Counted from the first letter of the stretch, positions 1 through 8,314 are shown. The stretch is DNA of 21,724 nucleotides from JAQICJ01 sp041686345 (GCA_041686345.1 JAWLEA010000049.1:1-21724); one strand, 5' to 3'. Notes: generated by a model from the letters alone, not told the origin. Translations and numbers: made by a program.

Positions 1-112
1 AATTTGGACTTTTGGGAGGAAAGGGGAGCAAAGAAGAAAACTTGACCTGGTCAAGTTGGGAATACTGCTGGAATGTTTGGGTGGGAAAATTAGGAATATA
101 GGGTTGAGGGGC

Positions 113-134
113 ACTTGACCTGGTCGGGTTTTTT
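113..134 (+). terminator. Terminator-like hairpin with T-run, repeat copy 1
   Basis: ACTTGACCTGGTCGGGT can fold as a six-pair stem with two G-U wobbles closing a CCUGG loop, and is followed at once by six T residues (129-134). The stem is short, so termination is plausible but not certain. It would serve a gene left of the window. Confidence 0.35.
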
Positions 135-244
135 GAAAAGTTGACTGGGAACAGAAGGATTAACCCTGACCTGGTCAAGTTGGGAATACTGCTGAAATGT
201 TTGGGTGGGAAAATTAGGAATATCGGGTTGGGAGGAAGAGGGGC

Positions 245-266
245 ACTTGACCTGGTCGGGTTTTTT
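245..266 (+). terminator. Terminator-like hairpin with T-run, repeat copy 2
   Basis: This is the same sequence as the element at 113-134, carried in the second tandem unit, again followed by six T residues (261-266). Two identical candidate terminators in series would result from duplication of the unit. Confidence 0.35.
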
Positions 267-334
267 GAAAAGTTGACTGGGAACAGAAGGATTAACCCTG
301 AAGCAGAAATATCAATTCTCAATTTATTCTTTAC

Positions 335-363
335 TTGACAAGATATGATCTAATTGGGAATAT
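335..363 (+). promoter_or_regulatory. Weak promoter candidate for the NfeD/flotillin cluster
   Basis: A perfect -35 hexamer TTGACA (335-340) lies 17 bp before GAATAT (358-363), a poor -10. A better -10 match, TATGAT (344-349), lies too close to that -35 and would need another upstream element. The region is AT-rich and directly precedes the first gene of the cluster, so a promoter here is likely, but the exact boxes are uncertain. Confidence 0.3.
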
Positions 364-442
364 CTCAACAACAGGAAATTTAAAATTGCAAAATAGGTGG
401 CAATGGTTAAGTTTTAAATATTGCAGGTAAAAAGGATTTACA

Positions 443-1096
443 ATGATAAATATATATTGGTTGGCACTTGGTTTGGGGGGTGCCTTTCTCGTTCTTACCA
501 CTTTTTTGGGTGGGGATTCAGATAGTGATGGCGATTTCGATGGTGATTTCGATGGCGATCTCGACGGCGATCTTGGCGGCGGTGTAGATCTTGATGTTGA
601 AGGCGGTGGTCTTGAAGGAGACATAGAAGGAGATATAGAAGGAGATGGTGAGGGAGAAAATAGTGTTGATGCAGGTGCTTCTTTGGGAATGCTTGATATT
701 CTTTTTCTGATCAAATCCATCCGATTCTGGACTTTCTTTATTGCCTTTTTTGGATTGACAGGAGTTGGTCTCACCTACATCAGAGGTGACGGCGTGATAA
801 CCCTTTCTGTTTCTATTGGCATGGGGCTTTTTTCCGGTTATTCAATTGCTCACCTTTTTCGTTATATGAGTCGCAGCAATGTCAGTTCCGCTGTCAGCGA
901 ATCCGATATTATCGGCTCTCCGGCCAAAGTGCTTCTTCCTATCAAACCCGATGACAAGGGTAAAGTCAGAATAATCCTCAAAGGAAGCATCATCGATAAA
1001 ATAGCTGTTTGTGATGAAGGGGAATATGACCTGGGAGAAGAAGTAACCATTGTCGAAATATTTGGTAACAAAGTAAAAGTCACAGGCAAAAAATAA
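443..1096 (+). CDS. NfeD-like membrane protein with Asp-Gly repeat segment
   Basis: 217 residues. It has a membrane segment at about 4-22, an acidic Asp/Gly/Glu-rich stretch at about 25-77, two further membrane segments (about 94-112 and 117-138) and a soluble beta-rich C-terminal domain (about 155-215) typical of the NfeD OB-fold. NfeD proteins of this short, protease-less class pair with flotillins and are thought to help organise membrane microdomains; the two genes downstream are flotillin-like, which strongly supports the call. The ATG at 443 has an AAAGGA ribosome-binding site six bases upstream. The acidic stretch is encoded by two 12-bp-period DNA repeats (530-577 and 617-652) and is not a usual part of NfeD. 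Its GDFD/GDLD pattern might bind cations, but it is not a canonical EF-hand. Confidence 0.8.
   Translation: MINIYWLALGLGGAFLVLTTFLGGDSDSDGDFDGDFDGDLDGDLGGGVDLDVEGGGLEGDIEGDIEGDGEGENSVDAGASLGMLDILFLIKSIRFWTFFIAFFGLTGVGLTYIRGDGVITLSVSIGMGLFSGYSIAHLFRYMSRSNVSSAVSESDIIGSPAKVLLPIKPDDKGKVRIILKGSIIDKIAVCDEGEYDLGEEVTIVEIFGNKVKVTGKK
530..652 (+). repeat. Two 12-bp-period coding minisatellites in the NfeD-like gene
   Basis: Four 12-bp units at 530-577 (GGCGATTTCGAT and variants) encode the GDFD/GDLD repeats. Three more units at 617-652 (GGAGATATAGAA and variants) encode GDIE repeats. Such arrays can change copy number by slippage in steps of four residues without breaking the frame. Confidence 0.8.
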
Positions 1097-1390
1097 ATTT
1101 TCAGGCTGTACCTTTCTCAAAAAAATGGATGTTGCAGCTTTCTACAAGTATTAAAAATATTGGTCCCAAAGAGAATTTTTAACTACCCAGAATGGGTGTT
1201 ATTGTTGATAATAGAGTTTTTCTTCTTTTCCAATTATCCGGAGTTGCTCCCCTGGTATTTGAAGTGAACTTCTTTCACCAATTACAGTTTTCAGTTAAAA
1301 ATCTCGGAAATATCATCAATCTGAGTTTTGGTTGTCAGGCACATTTTGCACTGGAGGCCAGATTCAGATTTGCAGTCCCAGGAGGTTCCC

Positions 1391-2674
1391 ATGAATATTG
1401 CACCATTTTTATATGGAATTGGCGCTGGAGTAGTTGTTTACATCTTTTTGATGATTATCATCAAAATTTTCTTCTACATCGGCAAACCAAATCAGGTTCT
1501 GATCTTTTCAGGTAGAAACCATAAGTACCCTGACGGTACAGTTCGCGGTTATCGTTACGTTATTGGAGGCTGGGCTTTCCGCTGGCCCATAATTGAAGAA
1601 GTTTCCTATATGAGTCTGACTGAAATGCCAGTGGGTGTTGAAGTTGATGGAGCTTTTTCCAAAGGTGGAATCAGTATCAATGTCACTGCAATTGCCAACG
1701 TAAAAGTTTCATCGAAGATCAATGTACTTGATGCAGCCATTGAGCATTTCCTGGGGCAACCCCAAGATCAAATCAAACATGTTGCCAAAGAAACCCTAGA
1801 GGGACACTTGCGTGGAGTACTGGCCACTCTTACTCCGGAGCAAATCAATGAGGATCGTCTCAGTTTTGCCAGCAAAGTTGAAGATGAAGTAATCCCTGAT
1901 TTTGAAAAATTGGGTTTGCAATTGGACAACTTCAAAATCCAGTCAATTTACGATTCCGAAGGTTATCTCGAGGCCATCGGCAAACTGGAAATAGAGCAAA
2001 TCAAGAAAAAAGCCAATGTAGCCGAGTCTGACGCCGACAAAACTTCCCGCAATGTCGAGGAAGAATCACAAGGTAAAGCCAAGGCAAGAGCTCAGGAAAC
2101 TGAGATGAGTATCAAACAGGCCACGAATGAGCTTGATGCATTTATCAATGATGAATTGGCCAAAGTTACTTCGGAAGAAGAAAGAACAAAAGTTGCAGCT
2201 CATCAGGCCAGGGCAGAAGCTGAACAGGCGTTGCAAAAAGTAAGAGCCCAACTCGAAGAAAAACGGCGTGAAGTTGAAGAAATTCTTCCTGCCCAGAAAG
2301 AAAAAGAAGCTGATGAGATTATAGCTGTGGGTGAAGCTGTCTATTTACAGAAAAAAGGTGAAGCAACAGCCAAGGTTCTTGAAATCATCAATGAAGTATG
2401 GAAAGACGCCGGAAATATTGCCCGGGACGTTTATGTGCTGCAGCAGATTGAAGATATTCTCGAAGAAGTTGTGGAGTCTGTCAAAACTCTCAATCTGGGC
2501 AAAGTTGTACTTCTTGATGGTGGAGATGGAGAAACTTTAAAACAACACATTCAGTCTTATCCGGCAATGATAAGCGCAGTCATGGAAGAACTCAAAAAGA
2601 TCACAGGGATCGATATTCCGGATGTGCTTTCCGCTGATAACAAGAAGAGTGTTTTGTCCTCAAGAAGGTATTAA
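1391..2674 (+). CDS. Flotillin-like SPFH-domain protein, paralogue 1
   Basis: 427 residues. An N-terminal membrane anchor (about 8-30) is followed by an SPFH/band-7 domain (about 32-195), a long Ala/Glu/Lys-rich coiled coil (about 200-345) and a C-terminal region with VLLDGG as in flotillins. Flotillins oligomerise on the inner membrane face and scaffold lipid/protein microdomains. I chose ATG 1391 because AGGAGGT (1380-1386) sits four bases upstream and the anchor begins there; an upstream start at 1328 adds 21 residues with no site or plausible sequence. It is 294 bp downstream of the NfeD-like gene and 65 bp upstream of a second paralogue, which shares long blocks such as LTPEQ-NEDR. The exact partner protein or lipid is unknown. 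Confidence 0.88.
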   Translation: MNIAPFLYGIGAGVVVYIFLMIIIKIFFYIGKPNQVLIFSGRNHKYPDGTVRGYRYVIGGWAFRWPIIEEVSYMSLTEMPVGVEVDGAFSKGGISINVTAIANVKVSSKINVLDAAIEHFLGQPQDQIKHVAKETLEGHLRGVLATLTPEQINEDRLSFASKVEDEVIPDFEKLGLQLDNFKIQSIYDSEGYLEAIGKLEIEQIKKKANVAESDADKTSRNVEEESQGKAKARAQETEMSIKQATNELDAFINDELAKVTSEEERTKVAAHQARAEAEQALQKVRAQLEEKRREVEEILPAQKEKEADEIIAVGEAVYLQKKGEATAKVLEIINEVWKDAGNIARDVYVLQQIEDILEEVVESVKTLNLGKVVLLDGGDGETLKQHIQSYPAMISAVMEELKKITGIDIPDVLSADNKKSVLSSRRY

Positions 2675-2739
2675 TAAGTTCAATTACATGGCCGGATTGT
2701 TACAAACATCTGCCATGACAGTTTTATAGAGGTTTTGTT

Positions 2740-3993
2740 ATGTTGACATCAGTAAGTTTTTTAATTGGCGTCATTGTCATACTTGTCGTCATGTTCATAT
2801 TTATTATCAGAAATATAATACATATCTGCCCACCCAATAAAGTCTACGTTTTTTCAGGGCGTTATCGCAAAGTTCTAATTACTACCAAAGATGGAAAAAA
2901 ATACCGTAAAAAACTTGGTTACAGAATTATCAAAGGGGGCAAAGGCTTCAGAATGCCACTTTTTGAAACTGTAGATTCCATGGATCTTACTAATATTATG
3001 ATTGAAGTTGTGGTGGAAGATGCTTTTGCCAAAGGAGCTATTCCCCTTGCCGTTGCTGGTGTTGCCAATGTCAAGATCGCAGGTGAGGAACCCATCATCC
3101 GTAATGCCATAGAAAGATTTCTGGGGCGGCCTCGTTCCGATATTATCCGAATTGCCAGAGAAACCCTTGAAGGTAATTTGCGCGGGGTTTTGGCCAAACT
3201 TACTCCAGAGCAGGTTAATGAAGACCGCCTGCGTTTTGCTAAAGAACTTCAGGATGAAGCTGATGAAGATCTGGCCAAGTTGGGGCTGATTCTTGATACT
3301 CTCAAGATCCAGAATGTTTCAGACAAAGTAAGTTATTTGAGTTCAGTGGGCCGCATCAGAAATGCCGAGGCTCAGCGCAACGCCCGAATGGCAACAGCTC
3401 AAAACTGGATTGAAGCTACTTTGAGAGATATTGATAACAAGAAAGAAAAAGAATTAATCAAGGTACAGGTAAGACGCAAAACAATGGAAGCCGAACTGGC
3501 CAAACGCATGAAAGATGCTCAGACGAAAAGAGCAGCCATTGTTGCCGATGAAAAGGCCAAGGTTGCAGCTTTGGTAGCTAAGGCCGAGGCTGAACTTGAA
3601 ATGCAAAAAGCCCGCTATATTCAAAATGAGCATCAATTGGAAGCTGATGTTATCAAACCTGCCAAAGCCAAGGCTGAAGCCGATCGTTCCAAGGCTCAGG
3701 GAGCTGTTGCTCAGCAAATAGAAGAAGGTCGCGCCAAGGCGGCTGCTCTCAAAGCTATTATTACCCAATGGAAAGCTTCCGGAAAATATGGAAAAGAGAT
3801 TTTCCTGCTCCAGAAACTTGAAAAAATTCTGCCTAAAACTCTGGAAGTTCTCAAACAGGTTAAAGTCGACCAACTTACCTATCTTCCCGAAGGCAATTCC
3901 CTCGGTGGCAATTCGGCCAAAATTGTAGAAGAGGTCAAAGCCGCTACCGGAGTCGATCTTGCCAAAATTGGAAAAAAACTGGAAGGTAACTAA
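2740..3993 (+). CDS. Flotillin-like SPFH-domain protein, paralogue 2
   Basis: 417 residues. A membrane anchor (about 5-28) is followed by an SPFH domain (about 33-200), a highly charged Ala-rich coiled coil (about 205-345) and a flotillin-type C-terminus. It is clearly related to the preceding gene: the stretch around ETLEG-LRGVLA-LTPEQ-NEDRL is nearly the same in both, while the coiled coils and tails have diverged. That pattern suggests tandem duplication followed by specialisation, perhaps as hetero-oligomer subunits. ATG 2740 has AGAGG at 2728-2732. No downstream gene is close; a 431-bp gap follows. Confidence 0.88.
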   Translation: MLTSVSFLIGVIVILVVMFIFIIRNIIHICPPNKVYVFSGRYRKVLITTKDGKKYRKKLGYRIIKGGKGFRMPLFETVDSMDLTNIMIEVVVEDAFAKGAIPLAVAGVANVKIAGEEPIIRNAIERFLGRPRSDIIRIARETLEGNLRGVLAKLTPEQVNEDRLRFAKELQDEADEDLAKLGLILDTLKIQNVSDKVSYLSSVGRIRNAEAQRNARMATAQNWIEATLRDIDNKKEKELIKVQVRRKTMEAELAKRMKDAQTKRAAIVADEKAKVAALVAKAEAELEMQKARYIQNEHQLEADVIKPAKAKAEADRSKAQGAVAQQIEEGRAKAAALKAIITQWKASGKYGKEIFLLQKLEKILPKTLEVLKQVKVDQLTYLPEGNSLGGNSAKIVEEVKAATGVDLAKIGKKLEGN

Positions 3994-3996
3994 TTT

Positions 3997-4037
3997 CCTG
4001 AAAAAGCTCTGTTTTTCCAGACCTTTTGGTTTTTTTT
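3997..4037 (+). terminator. Possible terminator after the flotillin genes
   Basis: CTGAAAAA and TTTTTCCAG can pair across a six-base loop with one bulged C (3998-4020). A small ACC-TTTT-GGT stem and an eight-T run follow. The stems are weak, but the position right after the last gene of the cluster and the T-run fit a factor-independent terminator. Confidence 0.35.
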
Positions 4038-4115
4038 GTATCCTCCCCTCTGTCACTGGTTTTAGCAACTGGACATTTTTTTGCACTTTTACATATTCCC
4101 TCCCTGATTTCTTTC

Positions 4116-4273
4116 TAGTTCCCATCCCAGAAGTGGTGTTTTTTGGCTGGTGAAGAAATTGGATTGAGATGCGCGGAATAACCACAAGTTACCACTATTT
4201 CAAAAAGTTATGACAAAGCTGATTAATTCAATTTCCGTCACCAGACGATGATATCCATTTTTGGAATGGGAAC
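4116..4273 (+). repeat. Dispersed intergenic element, copy A
   Basis: About 158 bp alignable end to end with 14717-14878. Shared blocks are TAGTTCCC at the left end, CTGGTGAAGAA in the first third, and ACTATTTCAA followed by AAGTTATGACAAA in the last half. An internal inverted repeat AGTGGT (4132-4137) / ACCACT (4191-4196) is partly kept in the other copy, with one apparently compensating G:C to A:T pair. There is no open frame, no transposase and no clear flanking duplication. It could be a structured 3' untranslated element, a non-coding RNA or a small non-autonomous repeat. Confidence 0.65.
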
Positions 4274-4424
4274 TTTCTATACTTTCTAAAAAAAAAAAAA
4301 TTTGTTGCTATTTTATCCCAATAATTTTAAATCCAAAACACAATGTTTATTATGATAAATCAAATCCATGTTGTACATATTGTTAATTATGATTTTATTT
4401 TTAAAGTTATATAGGGAGTTGCTT

Positions 4425-6020
4425 ATGAAACAGCTAATTATTTTTTTGATTGTATCTTTTGCCTCATTTAATGTCGCAGCCCAGGATAAAACTGAACAGG
4501 ATAAAACTGAAACCGGAGAAAAAGAACAAAGTAAAACCCAAACCGATGAAAAGTCTGAAAAGTCCGAATCAGACAATACTGAACTGGTGGAAACAAAAAC
4601 TGAAACAAGTAAAGATGCTTCTACCATTAACCAGCCTTCGTCAACCCCTGTCAAACCTGTCAAGCCAATGCCTGTTGTTGCTAAAACACCGAAAAATAAT
4701 GATACAAATGATACAAAGGAAGGTGACAATAAGGAAAATGAGGAAATAGATAAAGATTCAAAGGATTCCGATGAAAAAGAAGCAAAAATCAAAGTGGAAG
4801 CCAGGGTAAAACATCACAAGTTTTACAATCCAAAAAAGGGAATTTCAATTGGTAAAAAAGGATGGAGACTTGAATTGGGGGGGTTTGTTCGTCTGGATGC
4901 TATTTATAATACCGAAAGTGTTTTCATGCTTGATTCCCCGGGTTTCGCTTATCCGGAAGAACAATCCCGAGGTGGAAATCTTTCTTTCAGCGCCAGGGCA
5001 ACTCGTCTGAGAGCAAATTTCATGGCACCCCGACTTGGCAATTGGAAACCTTCAGCCCTCTATGAAATCGATTTTTACGGTAATCTGCCACAATCCAGTA
5101 CATCCATCAGACAATCCCAACCCAGAATGAGACTTGCCTATCTCCAGTTAAAAAATTCCGGACTAACCTTGCGAGCAGGTAACGACTGGATGATAGCTGC
5201 TCCCAATTTTTCTTCCACCATGGAAATTTTCAACCTCTGGGGTCAGGGAAATATCTGGATGCGATATCCCCAAATCAAAGCTGATTACAAACACTCCATT
5301 AACCGCCATTTTCGTTTGGAAGCAGCTGCGTCTGCAGGTAACTCCATGGGAGCTGACGGACCGAAAACAGCACAGGTTAATGATGGAGGAATCGGTGAAT
5401 TCAGCAAGTTTCCGGTTTTTCAGGCCAGACTTGGAGCCGGTTTCAAACTTCCCGGATCCGGGTGGAGTTCCATCGGAGTCAGTGGTTCCTGGCAAAGACT
5501 TGATTTGACAGCTCTTGGTGATGTTCACAATAATGAAGAAGCTGTGACCAATCTTGAAAATGCAGATTCAGATCAACTTGATTCCTATTTTATAGCCGTT
5601 GACGCCAAACTCAACTACAGTATCAACAAAGTTAAAATCCAGGGAACTTTTGAATACCACATGGGACAAGCCATTGGCATGTATTGGGGTGGAATTTTGC
5701 AAACCTTTGATTTTGTAAAGGAAAGCGGTGGAAATATTGTTGATGCCAACCCCATAAAATCAATCGGCTATTTTGCAGATCTCAAAGTTGTCTTTCCCTG
5801 TGGTTTTGGTTTCATGGGAGGTTACGGCATCAACAACATCGATGAAGACGATCTAACTACATCTAATCGCAGTTCCAATCGAATTATCTATGGGGGACTT
5901 AGTTACAAGTGGGGACCGGTTATATTCGGACTCGGTGTCAGCAGACTTGATACTGAATATACTGTCGGCAGCGATGGTAAAAATATGACTTTCCACGGTT
6001 TTACTACTATTAAATTCTAG
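4425..6020 (+). CDS. DcaP-like outer-membrane porin with charged linker
   Basis: 531 residues. A signal peptide (1-20, ending ASFNVAAQ) is followed by an unusual low-complexity Lys/Glu/Asp/Thr-rich stretch (about 21-125). A beta-strand-rich domain follows from about 147 (GGFVRLDAIYNT, then TRLRANF and repeated aromatic/Gly alternation) and ends in phenylalanine, the usual C-terminal signal for barrel assembly. The GFVRLDA motif and overall size resemble trimeric DcaP-type porins, which pass small organic anions; substrate cannot be inferred here. ATG 4425 was chosen over the upstream frame start (4368) because AGGGAG (4413-4418) precedes it and the signal peptide starts there. The charged stretch might act as a periplasmic or peptidoglycan-facing linker, which DcaP proteins often carry in coiled-coil form. 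Confidence 0.72.
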   Translation: MKQLIIFLIVSFASFNVAAQDKTEQDKTETGEKEQSKTQTDEKSEKSESDNTELVETKTETSKDASTINQPSSTPVKPVKPMPVVAKTPKNNDTNDTKEGDNKENEEIDKDSKDSDEKEAKIKVEARVKHHKFYNPKKGISIGKKGWRLELGGFVRLDAIYNTESVFMLDSPGFAYPEEQSRGGNLSFSARATRLRANFMAPRLGNWKPSALYEIDFYGNLPQSSTSIRQSQPRMRLAYLQLKNSGLTLRAGNDWMIAAPNFSSTMEIFNLWGQGNIWMRYPQIKADYKHSINRHFRLEAAASAGNSMGADGPKTAQVNDGGIGEFSKFPVFQARLGAGFKLPGSGWSSIGVSGSWQRLDLTALGDVHNNEEAVTNLENADSDQLDSYFIAVDAKLNYSINKVKIQGTFEYHMGQAIGMYWGGILQTFDFVKESGGNIVDANPIKSIGYFADLKVVFPCGFGFMGGYGINNIDEDDLTTSNRSSNRIIYGGLSYKWGPVIFGLGVSRLDTEYTVGSDGKNMTFHGFTTIKF

Positions 6021-6077
6021 CGGTTCACACCGACTTTCCTGCTGATTTTCTAATATCAAATATTGGGGCAATCTTGA

Positions 6078-8300
6078 ATGCATAGTACAAAATTCCCCTT
6101 GTTCCAAGCGGCAAAAAGAGCCAAGATGTTTGAATTGCCGTTTTCCTGGGTGGTAAATGCTCCCACAGGTTCGGGCAAAACAACTTTAGCCCTGGAAAAG
6201 CTAAAATCCTGCCGCAAATCTTTATTTGTAACTCCACTGAGGGCTCAAGCAAATGAACTTTATCGAGAAAATATCGATGAATTTGAAAATCTGAAACTGG
6301 TTACCGGAGGAAAAAAGCTTGGACCTGTTTTTGCCAAGGCCGATCTGATTATTATTACCTGTGAAAGTTTGATGAGAATTATTTCCAACTGGAGAAGAAA
6401 TTTTTTCTGGTTGGCAAAGGTGGAAATTGCAGTCTTTGATGAAATCCACCTGCTGGAATCTTTTTCCCGTGGCTTCAATTACGAATTGACCATTTCTTGG
6501 CTGCTCAGGCTCAATCCCTTTCTGAGAATATGGGCAATGAGTGCCACCACAAGCAAAGATCCCAATTTGCTCAAGTGGTTGCAGGCTGCCTGGCTTTATG
6601 ATGACCATCGTCCTGTTCCTCTCAGAATTAAAATAGAACGTTATAATTCCGGTGATAAATTTTCGCGGTTGTTGGCTTTTTGTCGAAACAAACCAATGAG
6701 AACTCTGGTTTTTGTTCATTCTCGCAACCGGGTAGACAAGTTGGCTGCAGATTTTGCCAAGCAGGGAATATCAACTTGTGTTCACCATGCCGGCCTGGCA
6801 GAAGAAAAAAGAGAACAGGTGGAAAAGCAGGTGAGAAAGGGTGAAACAGAAGTTGTTTTTGCAACCCCGACTTTGGAAATGGGTTTGAATTTACCGGTAC
6901 AGCGTGTAATTCTCTATGATTTGTATTTTAAAAACAAGAACAGGTGGGAATTGCTTTCTCCTCGATCTTTCTGGCAAAGACTGGGACGTGCAGGCCGACC
7001 AGGATTGGATAGTACCGGACAGGGAATTGTTTTTATCTCAAATTATGATCGACAAGCCGGAACACTACTGGAAGAAAATTTTCCTCCTCTTCAAACACAA
7101 TTCAAGCGTGAGAAAATTGAAAATTTCTTGTTTTATGAACTTGGTTTCAATTTTGCCAAAACTGCACCAGAAGTTGCTAGGAATTTCAGGACAACCCTTG
7201 CCTGGCATCAGGGTAACAGACCGGAGTTTTGCAAACTTGCTCAAGCTGCCTGCAAACGAGGATTTATCGAAGAAAAAAACCAGCGACTTCAATTGTCGGC
7301 CATTGCTCGGGAGGCGGTGAATTCCTTTTTAAGTCCGGCCTATTTTGCTGCAGTTATAACAAAATTTAAAAATGACCTGACAGAAGACGATCTTTTGCTG
7401 CTTGGTTTATTATCTCCCGAAATCGAACCTGTGCCTTTATATTTTAAAGAATTGGATTTTTTGGCAGATTCGATTTTGCCACAGTTAAATTCATCTTTGC
7501 TGCAAAATAAAAAAATTGAGCTTTTAGATGATTTCAAACTGACATCCCGAAGCTTTTTGAGTATTGTCAAAACACTGTGGTTGCTTAATTTTTACCAGGA
7601 AGAAAATTTGGAAAAATTTCCCATTCTTACAGATTTTCCCAGATTGAAATATATGCGTGAATATTTGTTTCGTTTCATCAGTACTGTGGAAAGATGGTTT
7701 TGTAAGAATATTTATCAGTTTGGGTCCGATAATTCTGAATCTGAAGAAAAAGAAATGAGGCTCAGGTTTCTTTGTGCCCGGGCGCGGGGTTTTTTATACG
7801 GTTTGAGTTCCGAGGCCAGAGAATTGATTTTGATTAAGGGTGTCGGACCAGTTCGAGCTCAAAAATTGATTGTTGCCGGTTTTTGTTCTTTTGATAATTT
7901 GTCTGAAGCAAAGCCCAACGAGTTGATCCGACTCAAATTTCCCAAAAAATTATCAAAGCGATTACCGGGAGATGCTTCAGTATTTAAGAATAAACGAAAA
8001 AGAATTCCCCGATATGAACAGAAGGCTGTTTTCAGTACTGGTTGTGATTACGAGGAAGGCAGATTAATGAGAGCATTTGAACTTTCAGTTGAAGAAGATG
8101 GAGAAGACAGATATCTTCTCAGCGGAGGCAAACAATCTCATCTGGTTTTCAGAGGTGAGTGCGATTGCTTCGATTTTAAAGGGGGAAATTATTGTAAACA
8201 CCTTATTGCAGTAGATCTTTTTCGAGGAAAAGAAAAAATAGATTTGAAAAGAAAAGAAAAAAAGATAAATCTGTTAACTTGGTGGAGTGGAAAAATATAA
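6078..8300 (+). CDS. Ski2/Hel308-like DNA/RNA helicase with HhH and SWIM zinc finger
   Basis: 740 residues. Superfamily 2 motifs are intact: Walker A APTGSGKT (28-35), DEIH (121-124), SATT (155-158), the ATPTLEMGLNLP segment (about 262-273) and QRLGRAGRPG (300-309). The last two are typical of Ski2-like helicases, including archaeal Hel308. After a long helical middle there is a helix-hairpin-helix-like stretch (about 584-620, with IKGVGPVRAQKL), as in Hel308/DNA-binding proteins. The C-terminus has a SWIM zinc finger: C695-x-C697, then C706-x-H708. Role inferred: ATP-driven nucleic-acid unwinding in repair or RNA processing. The start at 6078 has only a weak GGGG-type site. Genes on both sides are unrelated, so context does not help. 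Confidence 0.8.
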   Translation: MHSTKFPLFQAAKRAKMFELPFSWVVNAPTGSGKTTLALEKLKSCRKSLFVTPLRAQANELYRENIDEFENLKLVTGGKKLGPVFAKADLIIITCESLMRIISNWRRNFFWLAKVEIAVFDEIHLLESFSRGFNYELTISWLLRLNPFLRIWAMSATTSKDPNLLKWLQAAWLYDDHRPVPLRIKIERYNSGDKFSRLLAFCRNKPMRTLVFVHSRNRVDKLAADFAKQGISTCVHHAGLAEEKREQVEKQVRKGETEVVFATPTLEMGLNLPVQRVILYDLYFKNKNRWELLSPRSFWQRLGRAGRPGLDSTGQGIVFISNYDRQAGTLLEENFPPLQTQFKREKIENFLFYELGFNFAKTAPEVARNFRTTLAWHQGNRPEFCKLAQAACKRGFIEEKNQRLQLSAIAREAVNSFLSPAYFAAVITKFKNDLTEDDLLLLGLLSPEIEPVPLYFKELDFLADSILPQLNSSLLQNKKIELLDDFKLTSRSFLSIVKTLWLLNFYQEENLEKFPILTDFPRLKYMREYLFRFISTVERWFCKNIYQFGSDNSESEEKEMRLRFLCARARGFLYGLSSEARELILIKGVGPVRAQKLIVAGFCSFDNLSEAKPNELIRLKFPKKLSKRLPGDASVFKNKRKRIPRYEQKAVFSTGCDYEEGRLMRAFELSVEEDGEDRYLLSGGKQSHLVFRGECDCFDFKGGNYCKHLIAVDLFRGKEKIDLKRKEKKINLLTWWSGKI

Positions 8301-8314
8301 TAATTGATTTCAGG

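Larger units (their letters stand above)
43..298. repeat. Two-copy tandem repeat, units of 124 and 132 bp
   Basis: Two head-to-tail copies lie at 43-166 and 167-298. They are almost identical except for an 8-bp difference near the middle (101-111 versus 225-243) and a few substitutions. Each unit starts with TGACCTGGTCAAGTTGGG, carries TGACCTGGTCGGG about 75 bases later, and ends with GGATTAACCC. The core TGACCTGGTC therefore occurs four times (43, 116, 167, 248). The first occurrence sits in a perfect dyad, AACTTGACC-T-GGTCAAGTT, at 39-57. The only open frame across the array reads through both copies and repeats its own peptide, so I do not treat it as a gene. The function is unknown. It could be a duplicated terminator/operator region belonging to a gene left of the window. 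Confidence 0.85.
3994..4424. other. Intergenic region between flotillin cluster and porin
   Basis: This is a 431-bp gap without a convincing gene. It holds the possible terminator (3997-4037), copy A of the dispersed intergenic element (4116-4273) and a run of 13 A residues (4288-4300). The AT-rich stretch after the A-run probably carries the porin promoter, but I could not assign its boxes. The short open frame at 3959-4153 overlaps the flotillin end and the element and is not convincing. Confidence 0.7.

Noticed and set aside
141..338. 65-codon plus-strand open frame
   Set aside because: It lies across the tandem repeat, its peptide repeats with the DNA unit, and it has no ribosome site or recognisable domain.
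331..774. Minus-strand frame encoding Ser-Pro repeats
   Set aside because: It is the antisense reading of the Asp-Gly repeat array in the NfeD-like gene; the plus-strand gene has a ribosome site, membrane helices and operon context.
1192..1515. 107-codon plus-strand frame before flotillin 1
   Set aside because: It overlaps the well-supported flotillin start in another frame and shows no domain or ribosome site.
3454..4185. 243-codon minus-strand frame opposite flotillin 2
   Set aside because: Most of it is antisense to the coiled coil of flotillin 2; the Phe/Leu-rich peptide is what antisense Lys/Glu codons produce.
4288..4300. Run of 13 A residues as a phase-variation tract
   Set aside because: It is intergenic, more than 120 bp from the porin start, so slippage would not shift a frame; a promoter-spacing effect cannot be excluded but has no support.
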